A DNA stretch of 64,000 bases from Triatoma infestans (lineage: Eukaryota; Arthropoda; Insecta; Hemiptera; Reduviidae): contig JAAEAF010003162.1 in assembly GCA_011037195.1 (NCBI GenBank), forward strand, positions 61,503 through 125,502, written 5' to 3'. The stretch's first letter is position 1. Every line of letters starts with the position of its first letter. Positions 1 through 11,041 of this stretch are shown here, one piece after another. A model generated the notes under the pieces. It was not told the origin of the DNA. It made no database searches and worked only from the letters and a program-made list of their open reading frames with translations. The translations under genes were made by a program, and so were the position numbers.

Positions 1-107
1 CATTATTTAAAAGTATTCATTTTTATACAATATTAATTCTGAACAAAATATATTTAGTGACAATTTTTATTGTTTCTTACTCCGTTTTTTTTTATTATTA
101 TTTTTTT

Positions 108-335
108 TAATTTAAGGCACGTCAACATCTATGGTTATTGGCGCCCGGAGCCTTCTCAGTGCACTGCCGGCCGGCGGACAGTGTTCTCTCGTTACAGACA
201 ACACTGTCCATCACCGGACATTGAGCCGCAGAGACTCCTAGGAAGAAATAAACCTAATGGCAGCACAGCTGGACTCGAACCCGGGTCCTCCGCGTGGGAA
301 TCCAGTACGCTAACCACTTAGGTATTCCCTTCCCT
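108..335 (-). mobile_element. tRNA-derived SINE, family A (copy 1)
   Basis: On the minus strand it begins GGGAAGGGAATA, then a pol III A-box-like stretch (AGTGGTTAGCGTACTGG), a B box (GGTTCGAGTCC), and a tRNA-unrelated body ending GACGTGCCTTAAATT and an A-rich tail (the T run at about 85-108). It is the type copy for nine related insertions in the window. A short match TCTTACT on both flanks may be the target duplication. Confidence 0.85.
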
Positions 336-354
336 CTCTTACTGCTATTAATAT

Positions 355-402
355 GGAAAAAAAATCTGGTGTGAACACACTCACATGACTTGCTCTTACT
401 CA
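355..402 (-). repeat. L-family terminal fragment
   Basis: An A run followed by TCTGGTGTGAACACACTCAC is the reverse complement of the L-family 3' end. It lies directly in front of a forward L copy, so two L ends face away from each other here. Confidence 0.6.
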
Positions 403-428
403 AAGTGATACTACTTCTATCAATACAT

Positions 429-1400
429 TTTTTACTTTCTCTTACTCCTAGTAAGAGGAAGTATTGTAATCGTGTCAAATTTTCGATATCGTGTTTTCAC
501 CGGAAATATTCGTTTTGAGTCCCCTGAGTCCAAAAAGGTGTTTTAGCGAATGGTGTCTTGTGTGTGTGTGTGTGTTGGTGTGTATATGCACAGCAGCGTC
601 AAAAAAAAATGTAGAAAAAGGTCAAACGGGATATACTTTTAAGGTATCACCATGGGAATCTGACGGTGCGTTATTGTGCAATATTCCTCAACCGGAAGTA
701 CCACTTTACTAGTTGTTTTTTTTACTTTTTTGCGTTTTCTTAAAAATGGCTCCAAAGATTTTCTTTAACTGGTGTATCAACACACATACAAAGACAACCT
801 TTTTTTGAAACATTCTCCAGGAAATTCATTTAAGGCACTCTGGGGGGGTGGGTTAGGTTTTCATCTTAACTGCTGTTTCAGTATATTAGACAATTCTGTC
901 ATCTAAATAATGTTAATTAGAATTAAATATGTTGTTGAAATTCCGAGTTTGAAAAAAATAGATAACCGGAAGTGCGTTTTTACTGAAATATAATTTTCAG
1001 TTTTCTGGTATTTTCTCGAAAATGGCTCCAACGATTTTCTTTAAACCAGAGTTGTTAACTATACATATAAAGAGCTACAACTTTTATTTGAAACTTTTCC
1101 CCTGATAAATTCATTTAAGGGGACTTTTGGGGGAGGGGGGTTATGTTTTTCTTTAAAATGCTATCACAGTTGATTATACAATTCTGTCATCCAAATTGAA
1201 ATAACTAGAAATTAATATATGACCCAAATTCCGAGTTTCAAGGAAATTAGTAAACCGGACAGTTTTACTGGACAGTGTTTTCACTTTTCGACGAATTTCA
1301 TTAAATTTGGTACACTAACTATAAAATTTGTCAATTATAATTTTGAGTACTGGAGTAAGAGAAAGTTGTGTGAATGTTTCACATCAGATTTTTTTTTTTA
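429..1400 (+). mobile_element. L-family element, complete from 5' hairpin to 3' hairpin
   Basis: It starts TTTTTACTTTCTCTTACTCC; CTCTTAC and GTAAGAG form a hairpin. A (GT)n stretch follows at about 556-582, then two to three diverged internal monomers. Each monomer carries an AACCGGAAGT block, a run like AAAATGGCTCCAACGATTTTC, and TTTATTTGAAACATTT. It ends GTAAGAGAAAGTTGTGTGAA, a hairpin (TGTG/CACA type) and CAGA-T(n). No coding capacity is evident. Subterminal inverted repeats, a microsatellite and a 3' hairpin recall Helentron-associated (HINE/DINE) elements; that classification is inference. Confidence 0.65.
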
Positions 1401-1539
1401 ATTGCGACGTTACAATGTTAGTTTGGCTGACCACAAAAATGATGATCGGGATTTTACTTGTATACCTGAACAGCCTTTATTGGAGCGCTCTTTGGCAAAA
1501 CCAACAAAGCTTGTGAAAATTAAAAATGTAAACTATCTG

Positions 1540-1990
1540 TCAAGCACTCTCTCCCTCTCCCTCTAAAATCAAATTTTTCAGAAAAACGTTACAAATACAA
1601 GTGACACGTTTCTATCTCTGTGGTAAGCATTCCAAGTTGAACGAAAACTCCAATAACCTTCCGATTTTCTACAAATTTGGAATTCTAGCAAAGCTTCTAA
1701 TGTGGATTCATATTATGTAAAACCCTATATTGTACTGAAGTAGTACTTTAGAGGAAAGCATGACGCTACTGTTTCCCCAGAAACGGGAAAAATCAAATCC
1801 ATCTTTAAATTCCCACTTTCGGTTCATGGATTTTGCCTGTAATCTTTGTGTCTGATGCGATTATTAGTAGTACGTAAAAGGAATACCAAGTTTTAGCTTC
1901 GTTTGAAATTTTCGTGCGTGTGTATTTTTAACAGAATGTGCTTAAAAACGAAAAGTTGCATGAAGTTTGAAGTTGGTATTCCGTTAAGGT
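1540..1990 (-). repeat. L-family internal monomers, reverse orientation
   Basis: Reverse-strand L blocks are recognisable: 'tactttagaggaaagcatga', 'aatctttgtgtctgatgcg' and 'aaaaggaataccaag'. Ends are missing. Confidence 0.5.
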
Positions 1991-2039
1991 AGGAGCACAG
2001 CATCAGACACGGATCCATCAACAGCAAGTCAGACTTTAC

Positions 2040-2985
2040 TGAATGTTTTTTTTTTTTCAGTTTTTCGTGATTTTCTCCAATGATTATTCTTTTAGCTTCG
2101 AATTCTATCCTAACACATAAGTACTTATCACACTATTTGAAACAATTTTTACATTTACACGGGGAGGTTTTTCGACACTTTTGGTGCTTACGCTCCAAAC
2201 GTGCATGCCAAATCTGCCAACATGCTCGGAGCGCAATCTTGGCGCGCAAGAAGTGCTGGCGCGTCTCATAAAACTTTCCACCACGGTGGAAATTCCACAC
2301 GCCTCTCAAAAATCCTTTAAATTGTGCACGGTATTGGACTTCACACTCCATACCTACAGACTGATGTGCAGGCTAGCGCGTTCACATTTTTTTTTGTGCA
2401 TCACACTCCAAGCGCGCGTTCCGGCGTGACACTCCGGAGCGGCATGTTAAAACCGACAGATCGGAGCGAACGTGTAAACGGGGCTATTTTCTCGGTAAAA
2501 AATTTGTCGAGTACTGAGGGGACGACAAAATAGCGTTATGCTCTCGTCGAAAGTACCACTTCAGTGAAATATATGGTTTTACCACCTACCATAATATGAA
2601 TATACATTAGAAAAAATAGTCAAATTTCAAATTTGAAGAAAATCGGTTTTTTGAGTTTTTTTTTTTTTTCGGAAACGGTTACAATGATTGTCTTTAAACT
2701 TGGAATGTTTACTGCAGAGAGAGAAATATATCACTTTTATTTGAAATATTTTTATGAAAAAATTGATTTAAGATGGCGTATTGCAGAAATTATTTTAAAT
2801 TTAAATTTGTTTAAGCTTTGTTGGTTTGGATAGAGAGCGCTTTATAGTAAGGTGCTCAGTATACAAGTGAAATCCCCGACGTTGTAACGTTGCAATTTTA
2901 AAGAAAATTTCTTGATTAAATTGTATGAATTAGAATAAGAGAAAGTGGTGTGAGTGTTTCACATCAGATTCTTTTTATATAGTAA
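2040..2985 (+). repeat. L-family derived copy with a GC-rich interruption
   Basis: Forward L monomer blocks lead to a clear 3' end (AATAAGAGAAAGTGGTGTGA, hairpin, CAGATT). About 2180-2490 is GC-richer and unlike L; it contains an 8-bp hairpin TTTCCACC/GGTGGAAA near 2278 and several clusters of GCGCG. No protein match is visible. Confidence 0.5.
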
Positions 2986-2989
2986 TAAA

Positions 2990-3850
2990 ATCTGACAAAT
3001 TCAATCTGTTGGAAAGAACTTTACTTTTAGTAATAATGAGAACATAAAAAAGATATTTTGTAACTGGTAAAGCATTAGTAAGTAGGTAGCTTGCCTGTGA
3101 ATCCCTTAAACATGTAGGTAAAAAAAAATAAAAAATGAATTAAATGGTTGAACGAGATAAGGACTAAATATTGAAGGGACAAGACAAGCTGAGTTTGCTT
3201 CTCAGGTGAGTAACATGGATAATCTGTGTATGCACTGAAGTGGAGACCGGTTGCATATAGGGGCGGCTGGACCGTTTTATACGAAGCACTACAAACAATG
3301 GCAGATGTAAACAAGACCGGGCGGGTTGTTTCTTTTAATTTGAATACAAGAAGAAGGGGATGTAAAGAAGTTAGTAAAAAGGTAAGATAGTAGTGAGTGG
3401 AAATGAGAAAGAAGATAGAAAAAGAATGATCAGAAAGGTAGTGGTTACTCTGTGGCCCTCAGTTTGATGAAGAAGACGAGAGGGGTTTGTTTGTGGGGCT
3501 GGAGGGTAGGACAGAGCGAGCAGGAGGGCAGGAGCAGCCGTCCAGAGATGGTAGATAAGCACTGGCGCCAGGCCTTGTCATACACTAGTAATAGATGGCT
3601 TTCATTACAATCCTGTCCCACTACACAAAACCTACAGTTTAACACCTAGTCAATTTCTTTTTTTCTTTATTATTTTTTTTTTTGTTCCATCTTGCCACGC
3701 ATAGCTCCATAGTCCAGTATCTTAAAACAAAGACAATCTTTCCTACTCAAAACCATAGCTACCCGTACCTATAGACACGCAGCAAAAAACAAACATGCCC
3801 TCATGGCGTCCCAGGCATAAAAATTATTATTTCAACCATAACATTTTCTG
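2990..3850. other. Unassigned spacer
   Basis: A purine-rich plus strand runs over 3300-3550, followed by a T-run. Short open frames on both strands look random. No recognised repeat, gene or RNA. Confidence 0.4.
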
Positions 3851-3854
3851 AATA

Positions 3855-3910
3855 AAAAAATCTGGTGTGAATCACTCACACGACTTTCTCTAGCTCCAAT
3901 TATTAAAATA
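3855..3910 (-). repeat. L-family terminal fragment
   Basis: A run plus TCTGGTGTGAATCACTCACA and GACTTTCTCT: the reverse L 3' end with little of the body following. Confidence 0.6.
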
Positions 3911-3973
3911 AAATTAACAAATTATATTGGTTGAGCTGGTCATTAAAAAGGGTGGTAGTGGTTATACTTGTAT

Positions 3974-4275
3974 GTTGTGGATGGTTCCGCACAGCTAGAA
4001 AGCATCAAAGATATTTTCCGTGATAGCCTGCTTTCCCTTTTTGTGGTCATCGCCCGGTTTCGGGCATTCACCTATCATCAGGATGTTTTTATCAAAACAT
4101 TGTGATAACATAGACTTGTACAGAGCAAATTTTCATTGAGTGTATCAAGTAAATTTGCTCTGTACAAGTCAATGTTATCACACTGTTTTGACAAAAACAT
4201 CCTGAAGATGGGCGAGCGCCCAAAACCGGTCGATGACCACAAAAAAGAAGCAGACTATTGCGGAAAATATCTCTG
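3974..4275 (+). mobile_element. H1 palindromic element with hammerhead-like arms (copy A)
   Basis: Two ~100-bp inverted arms. The left carries 'gtggtcatcgcccggtttcg' and the right its near reverse complement; both contain an inner 'gcaaat' region. A 10-bp direct repeat ATACTTGTAT lies at 3964-3973 and 4276-4285. The left-arm motif (minus, 4048-4085) keeps CTGATGA and GAAA, but its cleavage triplet reads GGC. The right-arm motif (plus, 4198-4235) keeps CTGAAGA and GTC but has AAAA in place of GAAA. Both ribozyme cores are therefore probably inactive in this copy. Confidence 0.75.
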
Positions 4276-4289
4276 ATACTTGTATACTT

Positions 4290-5033
4290 GAGAGGACAAT
4301 GTGTGGAGCCCTTTCTGACAAAACTAACAAAGCTTTGTACAGTTAAAATTAAAACCTAACTAAGCGACTTCCTAAAACCCCTCTAACATATCGACCATTT
4401 GCCCACAAATTCCGCAAAATAAACTAAAATCAATTTTTTTTTCTGGACAAATGATTCAAATAAAATTGATAGTTTTATGTATATATCTGTGCAGTTAGCA
4501 TGTCAAATTTAATGAAAATTGTTGGAGCTACTTTGGAGAAATTTTCAACAAACTCGCGCTTCCGCTTGATTATATTTTGCCTGAAATCTTCGTTTCCTGC
4601 ATCAGTACCTGCAATTATTATTATTTATTTATTTATTTATTTTTTTGTGGAGATATTTTGTTAATGTACTCATACACACATACAGACCATTCACAGTCCG
4701 CAGGCAACGTCAAAATATGCATTTCCGGTGAATACTCAACTTTGAAAATCTAGGAGCAAGATAAAGTAAAAATAATAAAATATTTTCATTTACATTTTAT
4801 GACAACACTAGCCACATCCTCATAAACTTCCTTCCTTTTAGCGCGAAGAATAACCTTTCAGCTACTCTAGAAACTTCCAAAATTAAATTATCCCGGGCAA
4901 TGTTTTTAAAAAAAATTGGTACGCATTTATGTGTGTGTGGGTAGAGTGCGAAGTTTAAGAAAAAAACTGTTGGCATCATGTCCGAGAAAATCGCACAAAA
5001 TTCAATTAAAATTTGCAAATCCGCCAAATAAGG
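4290..5033 (-). repeat. L-family derived sequence, reverse orientation
   Basis: Diverged reverse L blocks ('aatgaaaattgttggagc', 'gagaaaatcgca', 'atttccggtgaatactcaa') with an (ATTT)n tract near 4618-4642. Confidence 0.45.
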
Positions 5034-5041
5034 CATCATAG

Positions 5042-5236
5042 TTGTTGTGGTGGTTGGTTCCGCAGAGCTGGAAAGCATCAGAGACATTTTCCGTGGAGTT
5101 AGTGTGAAACTAAGTTACTCTATACGAGTCTGTGTTGGCACACTGTCTGAAAAACGCATCCTGAGGTTGGGCGAACGCCCGAAACCGGTCGATGACCACA
5201 AAATGAAGCAGGCTACCACGGAAAATGTCTCTGAGA
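5042..5236 (+). mobile_element. H1 element, left arm deleted (copy B)
   Basis: Starts TTGTTGTGGTGGTTGGTTCC and ends AATGTCTCTGAGA; CATCATAG lies on both sides (5034-5041 and 5237-5244). The left arm is cut after CCGTGG, so only the right-arm motif remains (5157-5194). It keeps the stem I CATC/GATG pair, GAAA and GTC, but the first box reads CTGAGGT instead of CTGANGA. Confidence 0.75.
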
Positions 5237-5244
5237 CATCATAG

Positions 5245-5735
5245 CATAGTAGGGTTTTCGTGGGGTTGGACGGAGAAAAGTGTAGGAGAGAAAAGTACAC
5301 TGACTGGATATTGTTTTATTAACTAAGAAACTGAGAACTGCAAGGACTTCACAAAATTGATAAAAAATGTGGTAGAATGTGAGTAAAAATGACAGTCCGA
5401 AGTGGCAGAGTGTGTGTAGAAGTCAAAATTATAGACTACTTACAGTTTGAGTGTAGCTGCCCTTTATTTTTATACTGTGGAAAACTGCCCCTACTTCTCC
5501 TTCTAAGCTCCTAGGGGTTGAGATAGGAGGATCCTAATTTCCCTTACCGTGGAGAATAGCTTGTCTTTAGGAAATGCGTTATGCCTCATGTGACGTATTT
5601 GTGTGACGTTGCTGTGGGCGGATTGGTATATGATTTTTTGACTGCAGGCAATTTATTACAATACTAGGGAGTAACTTTCAAGATATACTTAGTGGAAGAA
5701 CAAATATAGCCGGCTCTCTCGATTATACTATTCTT
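5245..5735. other. Unassigned spacer
   Basis: Mixed-composition DNA with no open frame of note and no match to the families named here. A degraded LTR or UTR is possible, but nothing shows it. Confidence 0.35.
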
Positions 5736-5736
5736 T

Positions 5737-6080
5737 AAATCTGGTGTGAAACACTCACACAGCTTTGTAAATTTTCTTCAAATTTATAATTCTTACTAGA
5801 TGTTTAATTGTCTTCAGTGTTATATCAATGGGAGAATCCTAAACCCCATCAAGTGTTGAGCGATTTTGATCAAAACTTTACTGTCCGGTCCCATGCTAGC
5901 ACATTATCTAAATATCAAGTTTGAACTTTCTGCAATTTTCTGTTTTTAAGTTATGCTGATTTTATCCACACACATATCAGTTTCTAGAAAACCACTTTTT
6001 CGGACTCAGGGGACCTCAATTCCGGTGAAAATTAAATATCACAAATTTGACACGGTTGCAGTACTTCCTCTTGCTCGCAA
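5737..6080 (-). mobile_element. L-family short copy, reverse orientation
   Basis: Runs from TCTGGTGTGAAACACTCACA to 'cggactcaggggacctcaat' and 'acttcctcttgctcgcaagg', so both L ends are present with a shortened interior. Confidence 0.6.
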
Positions 6081-6282
6081 GGGGTACTGTTGCATGCAGT
6101 TATTTGGGGAGTAGCGACCCCACGGGTTACCACAGCTCAGTACTCCATGCACTTCGTCAGAACAGTACACAATACACTTAAACATCAAGGTCTTAAACAC
6201 TCTACACTTTACAGACAAGGACAAACACAGTGCACAAACTAGGGTCTCCGTCCCTAATTAATTGGCGAAAGCCAAGGGAGAA

Positions 6283-6475
6283 GGAAGGGATTAGCTCAGT
6301 GGCAGCGCGCTGGACTAGCAACGCGGAGGTCCCGGGTTCGAATCCTGCATGCTGTCCATAGATTTTTTTCTTCCTAGGAGCCTCTACAACTCACTGTCCG
6401 ATGATGGGTGGTGTTGTCTGTAGCTAGAAAACGCTGCTTGGAGGCCGGCTATGCATTGGAGAAGACCCCGGTGGG
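6283..6475 (+). mobile_element. tRNA-derived SINE, family A (copy 2, 3' truncated)
   Basis: The head has a good A box (TTAGCTCAGTGGCAGCGCG) and B box (GGTTCGAATCC), followed by the family body CTTCCTAGGAGCCTCTACAA. The 3' end and A tail are lost. The head is the most tRNA-like in the window, but the attached SINE body rules out a functional tRNA gene. Confidence 0.75.
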
Positions 6476-6776
6476 TACAATAGATCTTTCAGGTCGCAAT
6501 GCAATAATCCCCTACAACAATCTACAATCTACAATACTTCCTCTTTCTAGCAGAGTAAGTGGAAGTACAAGCGCTAATCGGTCTTGGAAAGCATCGAGCA
6601 TATCTGGATAGATTCCATTTGAATGTCTTGCGACTCATTTTAGTGTTCTAGTGAAACAATTTATTCATTTTTTTTCAGTGGCTAGTAGATTTTCACTGAT
6701 TAATATTCTTATTTTTTATTTACCAAAATGTAATTAACTATTCGTCTAATAATTTTTTTTGTATAATTCTTTATTT

Positions 6777-7117
6777 CTGGTATTTTATCCATCGTAGCAT
6801 GCATATTCCTTTTGTTCCTGACCGGTTATGGATTTTCATCCATCGTCAGAGCGAATTCATCAAGTTGTGAATAGAGTTCACTTCACGCAATGTTTTTTTT
6901 ACACTCACATTTGTTGGTTTGTTGGTTGTATATGTGTGGGAGGTTATATATCCTAGGTTATATATCATAGGATATATGTATGTGGGTTATATCCTATTGA
7001 TCCATTCTGACGATGGATGAAAATCCGAAACCGGTCAGGAACAAAAGGAATATGCAAGCTACGGCGGATAAAATACCAGATGTTATCCAACATTGGGAAC
7101 CCACCCACATATTCAAC
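6777..7117 (-). mobile_element. H2 palindromic element with hammerhead-like arms (copy a)
   Basis: Inverted arms carry 'atccatcgtagcatgcatat' on the left and its complement on the right. The 12-bp direct repeat AATTCTTTATTT lies at 6765-6776 and 7118-7129. The asymmetric end (CCCACCCACAT) is on the right. The right-arm core is intact (listed separately). The left arm (minus, about 6820-6849) has CTGACGA and GGTC, but ATAA replaces GAAA. Confidence 0.7.
7007..7036 (+). ncRNA. Hammerhead-ribozyme-like motif, H2 right arm
   Basis: Order: CTGACGA, T, GGAT-GAAA-ATCC hairpin (stem II), GAAA, palindromic ACCGGT overlapping the GTC cleavage triplet. Core boxes match CUGANGA/GAAA/NUH. Two weaknesses: one extra U between the first box and stem II, and only about two pairs of stem I visible. 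Candidate only. Confidence 0.5.
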
Positions 7118-7394
7118 AATTCTTTATTTTCCACCAAAATTTAGCAATGTATTTGAAGTGTATAAATTCATTAAGATAATCAATTAAATTTAGTCTCAGT
7201 TATACACGTAATATATTCTATGGAGCAAGTATGAAATAAATACCCTGTTGTACCCTGGAGAAAATAACACATATAGAGATCATTTGGTAAAAACATTTTC
7301 ATAATCAGGGAACCATAAAATATGTATATCCGGTGAAAACTCGATATCGAAAATTTGACCGATCCCAATGTTTCCTCTTATCAGGAGTGAGAGA

Positions 7395-8288
7395 AAAGTG
7401 TAAATAAACAGCTCACAGGACTTTCTCTTACTGTACTTTAAATACTTATAACTGAGTAAGTCTCCCTTCAAACACATAATTCTTACTAAATGTTTACTTG
7501 CTTTCAATTTACATAAATGGGAAAAATCTAAAGTTTATAAAACGACTTTCTTGGAGGAAATCATAACTTGCTCTTCCACGAAAACCCGTTAAATGAATTT
7601 TCTAGGAAATGATTTCAGACAAACGTGCCAGATCTCTGTCTGTATACTTAGGAAATCAAAACTAATTAAACTCGTCGATATTTTTATGGAGAAAATCGCA
7701 GAAAACGGAAAGAAAACAAAAAAAACTGTTTAATAAAGTTGCACGTCTGATTAACCGATTTTCTTCAAGCTCGAAATTTTTGCAACAAATTTAATTCTAA
7801 TTAATATTATTTGGATGATAAGATCGTATAATAAAATAAAACAGCACTTTAGAGGAAAGCATAACCCTACTCCATCCTTCAAAATTCACCTTAAACGCAT
7901 TTTTTCGAAAAAATATTTCAAATAAAATTTAAAGCTCTTTGTATGTGTATTTGATATACAAACTTTTTTTAAAAAAAAAAAAATCGCTGCAGCTGTTTTT
8001 GAGAAAATATGAAAAAAAGTACAATATCTACTGAGTAAAGTGGTACTGCTAGTTGATAGATTTTGACCAAAACCTTGTTGTCAAGTAGCCTGATGGAACT
8101 TAAACCAAATATCATGTTTGAATGTTCTGCGATTTCCCGTTGTTGAGTTGTGCCACCCACACGCACCAACTTATTTCTAAAAAACACTTTTTTTCACTCA
8201 GGGGACCTCAAAAGTGTCAAAACTCAATAAAAAAAATTTTACATGATCATAATACTTCCTTTTACAGTAGTAAGAGAAAGTAAGAAAA
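7395..8288 (-). mobile_element. L-family element, reverse orientation
   Basis: Begins with a degraded 3'-end hairpin region and GACTTTCTCTTACTG, runs through reverse monomer blocks (aacccgttaaatgaatttt; agaggaaagcataaccctac), and ends 'ctcaggggacctcaaaagtg' and 'acttccttttacagtagtaa' with GAGAAAGTAAG. The tail of a second reverse copy (7321-7394) abuts it. Confidence 0.55.
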
Positions 8289-8324
8289 AAAAATTATAAT
8301 ATATATAAGAAATTGTTTCTTGTA

Positions 8325-8606
8325 TTGCCTGTTTCATTTTGTGTACATTGACCGGTTTTCAGGCCTTGATAAACTTTGATAAACTGTGTGATATCTTAGA
8401 CTCATCAAAAACTCATTGTAAACAAAACAGAATCATTGTCAAAACTGATTTTTGCACTGTGCAAGTCTTGAAATATCACACTGTTTATCAAGGCATCTTG
8501 AAGATAAGCGTACGTCTGAAAAACGGTCGATGACTACAAAAAGAAGCAGGTTATCACGGAAAATATCTCTGAAGTTTTCTAGCTCAGCGGATTCAACTAC
8601 AATGAC
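8325..8606 (-). mobile_element. H1 element, degenerate (copy C)
   Basis: Left arm has GACCGGTTTTCAGG; right arm has 'gaaaaacggtcgatgac', 'aagaagcaggttatcacgga' and 'tagctcagcggattcaacta', the asymmetric end on the right. The ribozyme boxes are broken in both arms (TTGAAGA, GAAAAAC). Confidence 0.6.
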
Positions 8607-8609
8607 TAG

Positions 8610-9165
8610 ATAAAGTATTACTTCGATTTGTTTGTAAGAAGGCGGTCTCAAGCCGGGAAATCAAGTGTTTTTCGTGAAAATGCCCGCGGAAACTTAAAAG
8701 AAGAAAATAAATATCAAACCATTCCAAAAACTAGAAGAGAACCACTTAGAGGGAAATTAACAAGCCCCGTCTTCAGATAACTTAGCATCCCTTTGGGTAT
8801 CCCAACCTAGTAACAGGAACCACACCTACAATGGCACCTCCCAAACACAGTTAGATTACACTTAGAAGCAACTATATGCAGCTTCTGGGATTTGGCGAAC
8901 CTAAAGGCAAACTATAGCTCACCATCACACGCACAATCACTCACGCTAATACATTGTATACTATACAGGTGTCTACAATCTCTATAATCCGAGAGCGAGA
9001 AAAAAGACCATAGAAATGTTGACGTGCCACAAGAAAAAATAAAATGCAGTAGAGGTAATCGTGTGTTTAATCCCTTTCACGTATGTGTATTAAAGGAATA
9101 TCTCAAAAATGAAAAGTCACAGCCAGCTCAAACTAGGGATTCCATTTAGGTACTACCACTAATGT
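8610..9165. other. Unassigned spacer
   Basis: Relatively C-rich DNA (8750-8990) without a long open frame or recognisable repeat, then an AT-rich stretch that may be L-derived. Confidence 0.35.
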
Positions 9166-9169
9166 CTAC

Positions 9170-9745
9170 ACGAAGATTTCGGACAAAATCCAATTAAACC
9201 GGAAGCGCGACTTTACTGGATATTTTGTCCAGTTTTTCGTGATTTTTCTCAAAAACGGCTCCACTGATTTTCTTTAAATTTCTTATACTTCTACACACAT
9301 AAATACCTATCACTTTAATTCAAATATTTTGCCGGGAAAATTGATTTTTTGGGGGGGTTCTGGGGGGAGAACAGTAGCGTTATGCTTTCCTTTAAAGTAT
9401 CACTTCAGTACAATAAATGATTTCATCACCTATAAAATAGGAGCATAGGGTCCGAAAGTGCAATTTTACAAAATAGGTCGTTGAGTTTTTTTTTTCAATT
9501 TTCTCTTATAAATGGTTACAACTATTTTCTCGCAATGCTTGCTGCATAGATAGAACCGTAACACTTGTATTTTAATCATTTTTCTAGAAAAAAGAAGAAG
9601 TTGATTTTAGACGGATATTGTGTGTCTGTCAGGCAGCTTTTCGAAAACGGCTTCAACAATTGTCTTTAAACTTCGTATTTCATCTACACACATAAATAAA
9701 AATCAATTTGATTTGTAACATTTTCCCGGAAAAAATTGATTGACT
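9170..9745 (+). repeat. L-family internal monomers
   Basis: Forward monomer blocks: 'aaccggaagcgcgactttac', 'aacggctccactgattttct' and 'gcgttatgctttcctttaaa'; repeated about 1.5 times. Terminal hairpins are absent. Confidence 0.55.
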
Positions 9746-9751
9746 GGGCAA

Positions 9752-9863
9752 TGGCCAGTGTCATCTCCAACGAGAAAAACACTTTCCGGAGGCCGGCAGT
9801 GCACTGGGAAGTCTTAGAACCCCAATGACCACAGTTGTTGACGTGACTTAAAAAAAAAAAAAC
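9752..9863 (+). mobile_element. SINE family A, 3' half only (copy 3)
   Basis: CCGGAGGCCGGCAGTGCACT, then the tail GTTGACGTGACTTA and A(12). The pol III head is missing (5' truncation). Confidence 0.7.
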
Positions 9864-9869
9864 ATGGGA

Positions 9870-10320
9870 GCCACAGCATATCTTCTAGGTTATAGTGGTT
9901 TAGCTTTTATAGCTAGTAGCTTTATACACTTAAGAGTAAGTTGAGTACGAACATCTCAGGAAGCTGGGTCTAGAAGATGATGGCACACCAGATTCTGTGG
10001 GAAGATGGAGGGAACTCCAATACATCTCCTCACTGCGACGCTGTCATCCAAAGAAGATTCAGTAACCTGGGTTGATACCAGGTTGGAGTGGGGGACTACC
10101 CACCCTAGACCCCTCCAGGATCCTGGGATTCCTTGGGATCTCAAACTGGAGAGGGTGCTGTAGATGAGCAAGCTCACTTACAGCACCAGAGAGGGGGAAA
10201 ATAGGTCACCTGTGGTCGCAGTACATGAACCCTCCAAAAAAAAAAAAAGTTGAGTAAGAAAAAGCAAAACTTGTGAACGGTCTGCTTGTCTGTGTGAAAA
10301 AAAATATCTCAAAATATCTC
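9870..10320. other. Unassigned segment ending in an A run
   Basis: Unique-looking sequence with an inverted pair (ggttgataccaggttgg) and a 12-bp A run near 10236. It could be a retroposed insertion, but no tRNA boxes or coding domain are convincing. Confidence 0.3.
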
Positions 10321-10324
10321 TCGG

Positions 10325-10850
10325 GAAGCTCAAACTTGACATTCCCCGTTTAGGTACTACTACTGCATCTGAAATGAAGCTTTCCGTCAAAATTCATCAA
10401 CCGGAATTGCAATTTTACTAAATAGTTGTTTTTTTTTGTTTTTTTTTTAATTTAAGGCGCGACTACATCTGTGATCATTGGCGCCCGGAGCCTTCTCAGT
10501 GCACTGCCGGCCTCCGGACAGTGTTCTCACATTACAGACAACACTGTCCAATCACCGAACAGTGAGCTGTATTACTCCGAACGCTCCTTGGTAGCATTAT
10601 GCTTCCTACTAAAGTACCACTTCAGTAAAATGTTTTATGGTTTGTACCCATTAGAAATTTTGATAAAATTCAAAATTTGAAGAAAATCTGTTAACCGGAA
10701 GCGGGAAGTTTTTTTTTTCTTTGGAATTTTCTGGAAAATGGCTACAACGATTTTCTTGAAATTTAAAATCCTCAATGCACAGACCAAAAAACGTATCACT
10801 TTTATTTGTAACATTATGTCCCAAATAAAAAATTGATTTTGCATAGTTTT
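10325..10850 (+). repeat. L-family internal monomers, split by a SINE
   Basis: Forward L blocks before 10430 ('caaccggaattgcaatttta') and after 10590 ('tagcattatgcttcctacta', 'aaaatggctacaacgatttt'). The SINE copy at 10449-10590 lies between them. Confidence 0.5.
10449..10590 (-). mobile_element. SINE family A, 5' truncated (copy 4)
   Basis: T-run (tail complement), AATTTAAGGCGCGACTACAT, CCGGAGCCTTCTCAGTGCAC, ending at GAGCTGTATTACTC. The pol III head is lost. Confidence 0.75.
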
Positions 10851-11041
10851 TTGCGGAATTTTGGATCGTTAAATTCGGGTAAATGTTTTTAATAATGTGT
10901 TTGGTTTCATTGTTATTGGCGCGCTCTACACTTTCCCCCTCCCTACGTTCTTGTAACGGTAGGTTAGTATTTGTTCCCCCACCACCTCTGTTAAGAGCAG
11001 TCAGCAAAATTTGTAGTTAACAAAAATTTTCATTTTATATA

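Noticed and set aside
3974..4275. H1 as an ordinary cut-and-paste MITE
   Set aside because: Duplication length varies between copies, one end is asymmetric, and there is a ribozyme-like core; these fit a retroelement better.
5245..5735. Solo LTR
   Set aside because: No TG...CA borders with a 4-6 bp duplication could be shown.
6283..6355. tRNA gene on the plus strand
   Set aside because: Good A and B boxes, but it is joined to the SINE A body; no proper acceptor stem pairing found.
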